From the NCBI RefSeq assembly GCF_017948265.1, contig NZ_CP072852.1, positions 4,278,001 through 4,342,000 on the forward strand: a stretch of DNA of 64,000 nt, written 5' to 3'. How positions within the stretch are numbered: the first letter of the stretch is position 1; each line of letters starts with the position of its first letter. The position numbers were made by a program, and so were the translations under genes. Under the pieces are notes generated by a model. It was not told the DNA's origin. It was given only the letters and a program-made list of their open reading frames with translations, and ran no database searches. Source of the DNA: Rhodoferax sp. PAMC 29310 (GTDB taxonomy: Bacteria > Pseudomonadota > Gammaproteobacteria > Burkholderiales > Burkholderiaceae_C). Shown here piece after piece: positions 8,870 to 16,436 of the stretch.

Positions 8870-8908
8870 CGCTTATCTATAAAGCGCAAGTAGCTGTTGA
8901 ATTCATAG
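8870..8908. repeat. Degenerate Comamonadaceae-type short repeat, longest copy between genes
   Basis: The order CGCTTATC..AAGCGC..AGTAGCT..ATAG matches, imperfectly, the same pattern seen upstream of hisI. It lies in the 123-base gap between the convergent acyltransferase gene and engB. CGCTT...AAGCG can form a small hairpin. The consensus is from memory of related genomes. The rest of the gap holds a GGGCT..AGCCC stem without a T-tract and nothing else I recognise. Confidence 0.5.
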
Positions 8909-8976
8909 TGACTGAAGGCGTTGCGGGCTCAGCCCTTGAAGTCGCCGGCGTTGAGACGGCGGTAGGTCGAGCAAGT

Positions 8977-9684
8977 TCAGGTCGTTGGCAATGTCTCGTT
9001 CGGGTGCGCCCACTGCCACAGCAAGGTGGCCACCTCATCAATGCCCTTGCGCTTTGGGGCTGAGAACAAGCGAACCTCACCACCGCCGGCTTGCAATTTC
9101 ATGATCGACAGCGCTTTGTTTTGTTCAACTCGCGTGAGTTTGTCTGCCTTGGTCAAAATCACCAGAAATTTCAGACCCTCTTCCACGCGAGGGCGAACCA
9201 CATCCAGCAAAATTTGATCCAGCTCAGTGAGTCCGTGACGAGGGTCACACATCAGCACAATGCCTTTCAGGTTCTCGCGAGTGACTAGGTAGTTGGCCAT
9301 CACCTGTTGCCAGCGGATCTTGTCTTGCTTTGGGACAGCGGCGTAACCGTAGCCTGGCAAGTCGGTCAAGATGGCGTCGTTCACCCCCTGCTTGCCGAGT
9401 GCAAACAAGTTGATGTGCTGGGTCCGACCGGGCTTCTTGGAGGCGAAGGCCAGCTGTTTTTGCTGCGTCAATATATTGATGCAAGTCGACTTGCCAGCAT
9501 TGGAGCGTCCGACAAATGCAATTTCTGGCAAATCCAAAGGTGGCAAAAAATGCAGTTGCGGTGCAGTAGTCAGGAATTTGGCTGTGTGAAGCCACCCCAG
9601 TGCTGCCGTGGCAGCAGCTTTAGCAGACGCATCTGGCGAAGGGGAATGGGGGGCAGAGGCCGATGTGTTTAAGGTGGTAGTCAT
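8977..9684 (-). CDS. engB: Ribosome biogenesis GTP-binding protein YihA/EngB
   Basis: This 235-residue GTPase helps assemble the large ribosomal subunit. The G1 loop GRSNAGKS (about 59-66), G2-region GRTQHIN, G3 DLPGYGYA and G4 TKADK are all present and in order. The first 40 residues are an extra Ala/Ser-rich leader typical of betaproteobacterial copies. It is divergent from the cytochrome c4 gene, with a 72-base gap that contains a short CTACA-TT-GTAG palindrome; on the minus strand this provides a TACAAT -10-like box. The pairing of engB with a divergent cytochrome c4 gene is familiar in this group. Confidence 0.95.
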   Translation of the reverse strand: MTTTLNTSASAPHSPSPDASAKAAATAALGWLHTAKFLTTAPQLHFLPPLDLPEIAFVGRSNAGKSTCINILTQQKQLAFASKKPGRTQHINLFALGKQGVNDAILTDLPGYGYAAVPKQDKIRWQQVMANYLVTRENLKGIVLMCDPRHGLTELDQILLDVVRPRVEEGLKFLVILTKADKLTRVEQNKALSIMKLQAGGGEVRLFSAPKRKGIDEVATLLWQWAHPNETLPTT

Positions 9685-9756
9685 TAGTAAAAGGGAAGGG
9701 TCCCGAACCTACATTGTAGAATCATGCAGTTTTGCTCACATGACACTACATCACCT

Positions 9757-10395
9757 ATGAAGTTGCTCACCTCACTTTTCCTTGTTGCCGCATTGGCTGT
9801 TCCCGCTTTTTCCACCGTTGCCGAGGAGGCGAAAGTTGAACCGGCAAAGGCCGCCAAGCCCGACTTGGTCAAAGGCGAAGCCAGTTTTGCGGCCGTCTGC
9901 GCCAGTTGCCACTCGGCTGACGGTAATTCATCGATCGCTGCCAACCCGAAGTTGGCGCAGCAACATCCTGAATACTTGATGAAGCAATTGGCCGAGTTCA
10001 AGTCCGGCAAGCGTGCCAACGCCATCATGTCGGGCTTCTCCGCCATGCTGAGCGAAGACGACATGCGCAATATCGCGTTTTGGCTTCACTCCAAGCCTGC
10101 CAAACCTGGTTTTGCCAAGGAAAAAGATTTGGTGGCTCTGGGTGAGCGCATTTACCGTGGCGGAATCGCTGATCGTCAAGTGCCCGCATGCGCCGGATGC
10201 CATAGCCCGAATGGCGCCGGTATTCCTGCGCAATACCCCCGTTTGAGTGGTCAGCATGCTGAATATACGAAAACCCAGTTGACCGCTTTCCGTGATGGCG
10301 CTCGTAAAAACAGCGACCAGATGACGCAAGTGGCGGCTAAGTTGAATGATCGTGAGATCAAAGCGGTGTCTGATTACATTGCTGGCCTGCGCTAG
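9757..10395 (+). CDS. Di-heme cytochrome c4
   Basis: The 212-residue precursor has a Sec signal peptide (MKLLTSLFLVAALAVPAFS) and two class I heme c domains with CASCH and CAGCH motifs. Later Met residues in each half can serve as sixth ligands. Cytochrome c4 shuttles electrons in the periplasm from the bc1 complex to terminal oxidases. The ATG at 9757 is chosen because the signal peptide begins there; an upstream ATG at 9724 would put 11 polar residues in front of it. The ResB/CcsB heme-attachment genes come next but are separated by an intrinsic terminator, so they are probably transcribed separately. Confidence 0.92.
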   Translation: MKLLTSLFLVAALAVPAFSTVAEEAKVEPAKAAKPDLVKGEASFAAVCASCHSADGNSSIAANPKLAQQHPEYLMKQLAEFKSGKRANAIMSGFSAMLSEDDMRNIAFWLHSKPAKPGFAKEKDLVALGERIYRGGIADRQVPACAGCHSPNGAGIPAQYPRLSGQHAEYTKTQLTAFRDGARKNSDQMTQVAAKLNDREIKAVSDYIAGLR

Positions 10396-10491
10396 CCTTA
10401 AGACAGATCGACAGCATCAACGGTGCTGAAATTTTGTTTGAAATGGATTGGTTATTGATTGAACCAATCGCTGTAAAAAGTCACTAAAGTT

Positions 10492-10526
10492 GGCAGGTCA
10501 TTTTTAGATGGTCTGCCCTTTTTTTT
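10492..10526 (+). terminator. Intrinsic terminator after cytochrome c4 gene
   Basis: GGCAGGTCAT pairs over ten positions (two G-T wobbles) with ATGGTCTGCC across the loop TTTTAG, and a run of eight T follows. A weaker ATTGGTT...AACCAAT hairpin lies about 40 bases upstream. The terminator ends 23 bases before resB, which leaves little room for a separate resB promoter downstream of it. Confidence 0.85.
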
Positions 10527-10549
10527 GAGCCAACCCAACTACTCTATTC

Positions 10550-12679
10550 ATGACCGTTTCGACCGAGGGTTTTGAACTCAAATCCGGATCACGCCTTTGG
10601 CGCGGCACTATCGAACTGTTGTCAGCCATGCGGTTCTCCATTTCCTTGCTGACACTTATTTGCATTGCGTCGGTTATCGGGACCGTGCTCAAGCAAAACG
10701 AGCCGATCAACAACTACATCAATCAATTTGGCCCGTTTTGGACTGAAGTCTTCGGAGTAGTCAGCCTGTACTCAGTCTACAGCGCATGGTGGTTCATGTT
10801 GATATTGGCCTTTCTTGTGGTCAGTACGTCGCTGTGCGTCGCACGCAACACCCCCAAGATATTGGTTGATTTGCAGACTTACAAGGAAAACATCCGTGAG
10901 CAAAGTCTGAAAGCATTTCCCCAGCGGGCGCAGTCAGACCTCAATGAGTCCCCGAAGGTGGCGGCTGAGCGTATCGGTACGATGTTGGTCGGTGGCGGTT
11001 GGAAAGTCAAGTTGCAGCAGCGCGACGGCGCAGGAGTGGGCGGTTGGATGGTCGCAGCCAAAGCCGGCGGTGCGAATAAGCTCGGTTATATCGCGGCACA
11101 CAGTGCGATCGTGTTGATCTGCTTGGGCGGTTTAGTCGACGGTGATTTGCTGATTAGGGCGCAGCTGTGGTTCAACGGAAAGTCTATTTTCACGGGCGGC
11201 GGCATGATTGCCGATGTCAAGCCTGAGCATCGCTTGAGTGCCAGTAATCCGACGTTTAGAGGCAACTTGTTGGTCACGGAAGGGACGCAATCCAATACCG
11301 CGATTTTGAGCCAGTCGGACGGCGTGCTCATTCAGGAGCTACCGTTCTCGGTGGAACTGAAGAAATTTATTGTTGAGTATTACTCGACGGGTATGCCCAA
11401 ATTGTTTGCCAGCGACATCGTGATTCATGACAGGGAAACGGGCGAAGCCTTGCCAGCCCGTGTCGAGGTGAATCATCCGGTAAAGCATCGCGGAGTCGAG
11501 ATCTTTCAATCCAGCTTTGAGGATGGCGGGTCACGCGTCAAGCTCAAATCCATACCGCTGAGCGTTCAGGCCAAGGCCTTTGACATTGAGGGTGTGGTGG
11601 GCGGTTCATCTGAACTGACCAATGGCAGTGAAAAGATGACGTTGGAGTACACAGGGCTTCGGATCATCAACGTTGAAAACTTTGCTGGCGATGGAAGCAC
11701 CTCTGTCGATGTGCGAAAAGTAGATTTGCGGACCCAGCTTGATGCTCGGTTGGGAGCGGCCAATAAAGCGGGTGAGAAAAGTGAGCTACGCAACGTGGGC
11801 CCCAGCGTCAGCTACAAATTGCGAGATGCATCTGGCCAGGCAAGGGAATACAACAACTACATGCTGCCTGTGACGATGGGCGATGGAAGTTCGGTATTTT
11901 TGATGGGTGTGCGTAACACGCCCGCAGACCCGTTCAGATACCTTCGCGTGCCAGCCGACGATCAGGGTTCGTCAAACGGCTTCTTCAGAATGCATGTCGC
12001 GTTGGCTGATCCCGCGGTGCGTGAAAAGCTTGTTCAGCGCTACGTGTCACGGGCAGTCGACGTCAATCGTCCCGATTTGATCAAGCCATTGACCGCTTCA
12101 ACGGCCCGGGTGTTGGACTTGTTTGCGGGAACTCAAGGCGGTCCTGAGGGTCAGCTGATTGGTGGCTTGCAAGCGGTGGCAGATTTTTTGGATGCCAGTG
12201 TGCCAGAGGCGGAGCGTGAGAAAGCCGGCGATGTGTTGATCAGGATTCTGAATGGCGTCCTGTTTGAACTTGCGCAATTGACACGCGAACAAGCAGGATT
12301 GAAACCCCTGGAATCGAATGATCAGACACTGGCGTTTATGTCGCAGTCTGTATTGGCACTCAGTGATGTACAGCATTACCCGGCACCCATGGCGTTACAG
12401 CTGGAGGACTTCACCCACGTTCAGGCCAGTGTGTTTCAGGTGGCGCGAGCCCCTGGCAAGAGCGTGGTCTATCTGGGGTGCGCGATGCTGATTTTGGGCG
12501 TTTTTGCCATGCTCTATATTCGTGAACGACGGGTATGGGTTTGGTTGGCCCCCCGCGAGAGCAATGGGGATGAGGCGTCCACCGCGACGATGGCCATGTC
12601 CAGCAATCGAAAAACCATGGACGGTGACCGCGAGTTTGAGCAACTTAAGCTGAAACTGATCGGAATCAAGGAAGAATGA
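10550..12679 (+). CDS. resB: Cytochrome c biogenesis protein ResB
   Basis: ResB (Ccs1) works with CcsB in System II to hold apocytochrome c and attach heme outside the inner membrane. This 709-residue protein has the typical layout: two membrane helices near residues 25-50 and 80-105, a third near 180-200, a large periplasmic domain, and a last helix at about 640-660 followed by a short cytoplasmic tail. LLSAMRFSISLLTLICIASVIGT is the usual first-helix signature. It is directly followed by ccsB (1-base gap). The pair serves the cytochrome c4 and c1 proteins encoded in this window. The long C-terminal domain is normal for betaproteobacteria. Confidence 0.93.
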   Translation: MTVSTEGFELKSGSRLWRGTIELLSAMRFSISLLTLICIASVIGTVLKQNEPINNYINQFGPFWTEVFGVVSLYSVYSAWWFMLILAFLVVSTSLCVARNTPKILVDLQTYKENIREQSLKAFPQRAQSDLNESPKVAAERIGTMLVGGGWKVKLQQRDGAGVGGWMVAAKAGGANKLGYIAAHSAIVLICLGGLVDGDLLIRAQLWFNGKSIFTGGGMIADVKPEHRLSASNPTFRGNLLVTEGTQSNTAILSQSDGVLIQELPFSVELKKFIVEYYSTGMPKLFASDIVIHDRETGEALPARVEVNHPVKHRGVEIFQSSFEDGGSRVKLKSIPLSVQAKAFDIEGVVGGSSELTNGSEKMTLEYTGLRIINVENFAGDGSTSVDVRKVDLRTQLDARLGAANKAGEKSELRNVGPSVSYKLRDASGQAREYNNYMLPVTMGDGSSVFLMGVRNTPADPFRYLRVPADDQGSSNGFFRMHVALADPAVREKLVQRYVSRAVDVNRPDLIKPLTASTARVLDLFAGTQGGPEGQLIGGLQAVADFLDASVPEAEREKAGDVLIRILNGVLFELAQLTREQAGLKPLESNDQTLAFMSQSVLALSDVQHYPAPMALQLEDFTHVQASVFQVARAPGKSVVYLGCAMLILGVFAMLYIRERRVWVWLAPRESNGDEASTATMAMSSNRKTMDGDREFEQLKLKLIGIKEE

Positions 12680-12680
12680 A

Positions 12681-14015
12681 ATGAATACTGCCTCAACCAC
12701 GCTGACAAAAACGATGACGTTAAACGAGGGCTACTTTTCCAAGCGCAACTGGTATGACTGGTTGTTTGCGGCCTTGGTTTTAGCCGGTGGGGCGTTCGCC
12801 TTGTTCCAATACCACGGCGGTATGGATGTCTACGAAAAGGCGATCACGGCAGGGGCTGTGCCCTGCGCCATCATGTTGGGATGGTTTTGGCGACCGCTTC
12901 GGACCTTGATGTTGATGGTCGCGGGGTTCTCTTTGTGGGGCATCGTGTCCTACCAAGGTAGTTTGGCCAACGCAGACAGCGTTTTTTGGCTGAAATACTT
13001 TTTATCCAGTCAATCGGCTATTTTGTGGATGAGCATGCTCTTCTTCATGAGCACGATTTTTTACTGGATTGGCATGTTCGCGTCCCGGCAAGGCGACGCC
13101 ATGTCACTGGTCGCCTCCAAACTGGCCTGGGTTGCCGTCGCTATGGCTTTGATTGGCACCATGGTTCGCTGGTACGAAAGCTACCTCGTAGGGGCCGACG
13201 TTGGGCATATTCCTGTGAGCAACTTGTATGAAGTATTCGTCCTGTTTTGCTGGATGACCGCGGCGTTTTACCTGTATTTTGAGGCCCAGTACAAGACCCG
13301 GGCACTCGGCGCATTTGTAATGTTGGTGGTCAGCGCGGCTGTTGGTTTTTTGCTTTGGTACACCTTGGTTCGGGGCGCGCATGAAATCCAACCATTGGTT
13401 CCGGCCCTCAAAAGCTGGTGGATGAAGCTGCATGTCCCTGCCAATTTCATTGGGTACGGCACGTTTGCGCTGGCGGCGATGGTGGCATTTGCTTACCTGA
13501 TCAAACAGCAGGCGACTGAGACGCGATGGTACAAACTGGCTCCCCTGTGGTTGCTCGGCATCGTCTTGTGTTTCGAACCCATTGTGTTTCGAAAATCTTC
13601 GGCCACGGGTTTGAGTGACTACTGGGCCGTGTACTTCGGCCTGTCGGCACTGATCATTGGCTCCATTCTCTTTGGGCGCCGTCATATCGCGGCTCGTCTG
13701 CCTTCGTTTGAAGTGCTGGACGACGTGATGTACAAGTCAATTGCAGTCGGTTTCGCATTTTTCACCATTGCAACGGTTTTGGGTGCACTTTGGGCTGCGG
13801 ATGCATGGGGTGGCTACTGGAGCTGGGATCCCAAGGAAACCTGGGCCTTGATTGTTTGGCTGAATTACGCGGCGTGGTTGCATATGCGCCTCATGAAGGG
13901 GCTGCGGGGCACCATTGCGGCTTGGTGGGCACTAGCTGGCTTGGCCGTCACGACTTTCGCATTCATTGGCGTCAATATGTTCTTAAGCGGCTTGCACAGC
14001 TACGGTACCCTGTAG
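12681..14015 (+). CDS. ccsB: Cytochrome c biogenesis protein CcsB (CcsA-type heme handling)
   Basis: This 444-residue integral membrane protein exports or presents heme to ResB-bound apocytochrome. The WWD heme-handling motif is visible as WGGYWSWDPKETWALI near residue 375. Conserved His residues lie in neighbouring helices (for example WMKLHVPANFIGYG near 250). About ten helices are visible. The start at 12681 follows the resB stop immediately; an alternative ATG lies 11 codons in at 12714. Co-translation with resB is likely. Confidence 0.93.
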   Translation: MNTASTTLTKTMTLNEGYFSKRNWYDWLFAALVLAGGAFALFQYHGGMDVYEKAITAGAVPCAIMLGWFWRPLRTLMLMVAGFSLWGIVSYQGSLANADSVFWLKYFLSSQSAILWMSMLFFMSTIFYWIGMFASRQGDAMSLVASKLAWVAVAMALIGTMVRWYESYLVGADVGHIPVSNLYEVFVLFCWMTAAFYLYFEAQYKTRALGAFVMLVVSAAVGFLLWYTLVRGAHEIQPLVPALKSWWMKLHVPANFIGYGTFALAAMVAFAYLIKQQATETRWYKLAPLWLLGIVLCFEPIVFRKSSATGLSDYWAVYFGLSALIIGSILFGRRHIAARLPSFEVLDDVMYKSIAVGFAFFTIATVLGALWAADAWGGYWSWDPKETWALIVWLNYAAWLHMRLMKGLRGTIAAWWALAGLAVTTFAFIGVNMFLSGLHSYGTL

Positions 14016-14089
14016 CAAGTGCGGGAGTTTGGCTTCCTTTTGTAAGAATCAGGCTTTGTTTGTGACCAAGCTAAAAACAGGAGCTTACG

Positions 14090-15079
14090 ATGCTAATCAA
14101 GACAGGTAATTCCGGATTCTCACACGCTTTAAGCAGTGAAATTACGACCCAAAGCGTGTACCAACAGCGTCGCCAGTTGATTCGCCTGATGGCAGGCGGC
14201 GCGGCTGGTGCCGCACTGGGGTTGATGGCAGCCCGCGAGGCGCATGCGCAAAGCCCTGGGAAATTGGCTGCCCTGTCGTTCGAGCGATCGCGATTGCCTG
14301 GCGCAGTGATCATAGACAAAGTGACCGACTACAAGTTGTCCAGCACTTACAACAATTTTTATGAATTCGGGACCGACAAGGCGGATCCAGCGCGCAACGC
14401 CCACGCCCTGAAAACCACCCCATGGACCGTCGAAGTGGAGGGCTTGGTCAAGAACCCCGCTAAATATGCACTTGAAGATTTAATCAAGTTGAGTGCGTTG
14501 GAAGAAAGAATCTACCGACTTCGGTGCGTTGAGGGCTGGTCCATGGTGATTCCTTGGGTCGGCTACTCACTGAGTGAGCTCATCAAAAAGGTTCAACCCT
14601 TGGGCAGCGCGAAATACATCGAGTTCGTGACTCAAGCGGATCCGAAGACCATGCCCGGCATCGGCTCCCGAGTATTGGATTGGCCTTATGTAGAAGGCTT
14701 GCGAATGGACGAGGCAATGCACCCACTGACGCTCTTGAGCTTCGGTATGTATGGGGAAGTGTTGCCCAATCAAAGCGGTGCGCCAGTCCGATTGGTCGTA
14801 CCTTGGAAATATGGGTTCAAAAGTGGCAAGAGCTTGGTCAAAATCCGGTTCACGGATCGGCAACCGGCGACGGCATGGAACAAAGCCGCCGCCAATGAAT
14901 ACGGGTTCTACTCCAACGTCAATCCCAACGTGGATCATCCCCGCTGGAGCCAAGCCACGGAGCGTCGAATCGGCGAGGATGGCCTGTTTACCAAGAAGCG
15001 GCCTACGGCCATGTTCAATGGTTATGAATCGCAAGTAGGCCAGCTGTATGCAGGAATGGATCTAAAGAAGCTTTTCTGA
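14090..15079 (+). CDS. msrP: Methionine sulfoxide reductase catalytic subunit MsrP (YedY)
   Basis: MsrP repairs oxidised methionines in periplasmic proteins and carries a molybdopterin cofactor. The precursor (329 residues) begins with a Tat signal, [21 protein letters not shown], ending in AHAQ near residue 54. The Mo-ligand Cys lies in [16 protein letters not shown] near residue 145. The ATG at 14090 has AGGAG 7 bases upstream. It overlaps msrQ by one base (TGA/ATG), as is usual. Export would need the TatABC proteins encoded at 51.3 kb. Confidence 0.95.
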   Translation: MLIKTGNSGFSHALSSEITTQSVYQQRRQLIRLMAGGAAGAALGLMAAREAHAQSPGKLAALSFERSRLPGAVIIDKVTDYKLSSTYNNFYEFGTDKADPARNAHALKTTPWTVEVEGLVKNPAKYALEDLIKLSALEERIYRLRCVEGWSMVIPWVGYSLSELIKKVQPLGSAKYIEFVTQADPKTMPGIGSRVLDWPYVEGLRMDEAMHPLTLLSFGMYGEVLPNQSGAPVRLVVPWKYGFKSGKSLVKIRFTDRQPATAWNKAAANEYGFYSNVNPNVDHPRWSQATERRIGEDGLFTKKRPTAMFNGYESQVGQLYAGMDLKKLF

Positions 15080-15741
15080 TGGCTACATTGCCCAAAAAAG
15101 GGCTGTTGCATCCGGCAGCCAAGCCTTTGGTGTTTTTGTTGTGTTTGATGCCGTTGTGTTGGTTGGTGTACGCTGCAATCGCCAATCAATTAGGGGCCAA
15201 CCCGGCTGAGGCGCTGATCCGGTCAACCGGTGATTGGACCTTGCGATTTTTGTGTCTGGTCCTGACTGTTACACCGCTTCGTATCATCGCAAAAGTTCCA
15301 GCATTGGCTCGTTATAGACGCATGTTGGGATTGTTTGTCTATTTTTATGGTTTCTTGCACCTATTGAGCTACGGCTGGTTGGAGATGAGCTTGGATCCTT
15401 CCGCTATTGTGAAGGACATTATTAAGAGACCGTTTATTTTGGTGGGTTTTGCCTCGATGCTCTTGTTGACCGCATTGGCTGCGACCTCTTTTAATCGAGC
15501 CATCCGCGCCTTGGGCGGCAAGCGATGGCAGCAATTGCATCGTCTGGTTTACATCGTTGCCGCATTGGCTTTGTTGCATTTTTTCTGGATGCGCTCGGGA
15601 AAAAATGACTATGCTGAGGTTATTGTTTATGCCGTGATTCTTGGCGCTTTGTTGGGCTGGCGGCTGATTAGAATTTTGATGATAAAAGGTCACAGCCCAA
15701 GTATTGGGAGTGCATATAGCTATAAAAATAATAGCAAATGA
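15079..15741 (+). CDS. msrQ: Heme membrane subunit MsrQ (YedZ)
   Basis: MsrQ is a heme b membrane protein that passes quinol-derived electrons to MsrP. The 220-residue protein has about six helices and conserved His residues (for example FLHLLSYG, LHRLVYI and LLHFFWM). The final eight or so codons (AYSYKNNSK) and the stop coincide with a short repeat copy at 15717-15738, so the natural C-terminus seems to have been replaced or extended by the repeat. No MsrQ function is expected to depend on this tail. Confidence 0.93.
   Translation: MATLPKKGLLHPAAKPLVFLLCLMPLCWLVYAAIANQLGANPAEALIRSTGDWTLRFLCLVLTVTPLRIIAKVPALARYRRMLGLFVYFYGFLHLLSYGWLEMSLDPSAIVKDIIKRPFILVGFASMLLLTALAATSFNRAIRALGGKRWQQLHRLVYIVAALALLHFFWMRSGKNDYAEVIVYAVILGALLGWRLIRILMIKGHSPSIGSAYSYKNNSK
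15717..15738. repeat. Short repeat copy forming the msrQ C-terminus
   Basis: TAGCTAT-AAAAATA-ATAGCAAA reads like the core of the repeat copies next to hisI and in hisH. It lies inside the msrQ reading frame and ends immediately before the TGA stop. The 150 bases that follow, up to lptM, contain no gene I can support. Confidence 0.55.
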
Positions 15742-15893
15742 TTTAGTTCAATAAAATGAGGTGGTTTCGGAGGCCGTTGGCAATAGTGAAGCGGCGGAAA
15801 TTCGATAGGCCAATGGCGTTTGACTACCAGCCCCAGCGGCAAATGCGCGAGATGGACCGAGCGTCACGACGCCGATTCACGTCGCCCCCGCAA

Positions 15894-16094
15894 TCACATC
15901 TGTTCGGATGAGCCGTTGATCCGACTTTCTGGACCTATTGATGGGTTGGACCTGTCCATCTTGACATCAGACGCCGGTTTGTCTGTGTTCTTCGTCGGCA
16001 AATACAGTGCTCCCTGCTGACCGCAGGCAGTTAGAAAGACCGCGCTGGCGCCTATCGCGGCAACGCTGATTAAAATTCTCTGAAAATTTAACAT
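15894..16094 (-). CDS. lptM: Small lipoprotein LptM (YifL-like)
   Basis: The 66-residue protein has a short hydrophobic signal followed by the lipobox FLTAC-G, then GQQGALYLP, the signature of LptM. LptM helps mature the LptDE outer-membrane LPS translocon. It is divergent from cyaY with only 12 bases between start codons, the usual arrangement. In many proteobacteria lysA follows lptM; here no lysA is visible, and the 150-base region downstream to msrQ is without a recognisable gene. Confidence 0.85.
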   Translation of the reverse strand: MLNFQRILISVAAIGASAVFLTACGQQGALYLPTKNTDKPASDVKMDRSNPSIGPESRINGSSEQM

Positions 16095-16106
16095 GGTGAA
16101 ATTGTA

Positions 16107-16436
16107 ATGAACGACTCAGATTTTCTCGACAAAGCCGAATCCCTGCTGAAGGCCGTTGAGCACAGTTGTGATCGAATCAACGACGCCTCACTGGCCGACA
16201 TTGACAATCAACGCGTTGGCGGCATGGTCACTTTGGTTTTTCCCAATCAAAGCCAAATCATCATCAACCTGCAAAAACCATTGCACGAAGTCTGGTTGGC
16301 CGCCAAAGCCGGCGGGTTTCACTATAAATTTGACTCAGACCAGTGGATGGACACCAAAGGGCAGGGTGAATTTTTTAGCTGCTTGTCACGCTTTGCCAGT
16401 GAGCAGGCGGAAAACCCACTGGTTTTTTCCGCGTAG
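16107..16436 (+). CDS. cyaY: Iron donor protein CyaY (frataxin)
   Basis: Bacterial frataxin binds iron and modulates iron-sulfur cluster assembly by IscS/IscU in the cytoplasm. The 109-residue protein has the acidic first helix ([20 protein letters not shown]) and the beta-sheet strands with [16 protein letters not shown] and [17 protein letters not shown], as in the family. Its stop codon directly abuts the stop of the convergent mrcA gene with no intergenic base, so no terminator fits between them. Its promoter must lie within or across the lptM 5' end. Confidence 0.93.
   Translation: MNDSDFLDKAESLLKAVEHSCDRINDASLADIDNQRVGGMVTLVFPNQSQIIINLQKPLHEVWLAAKAGGFHYKFDSDQWMDTKGQGEFFSCLSRFASEQAENPLVFSA

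Noticed and set aside
16375..16405. Repeat-like TTTTTTAGCTGCTTG in cyaY
   Set aside because: It is short, inside a normal frataxin C-terminal region and lacks the other half of the repeat.
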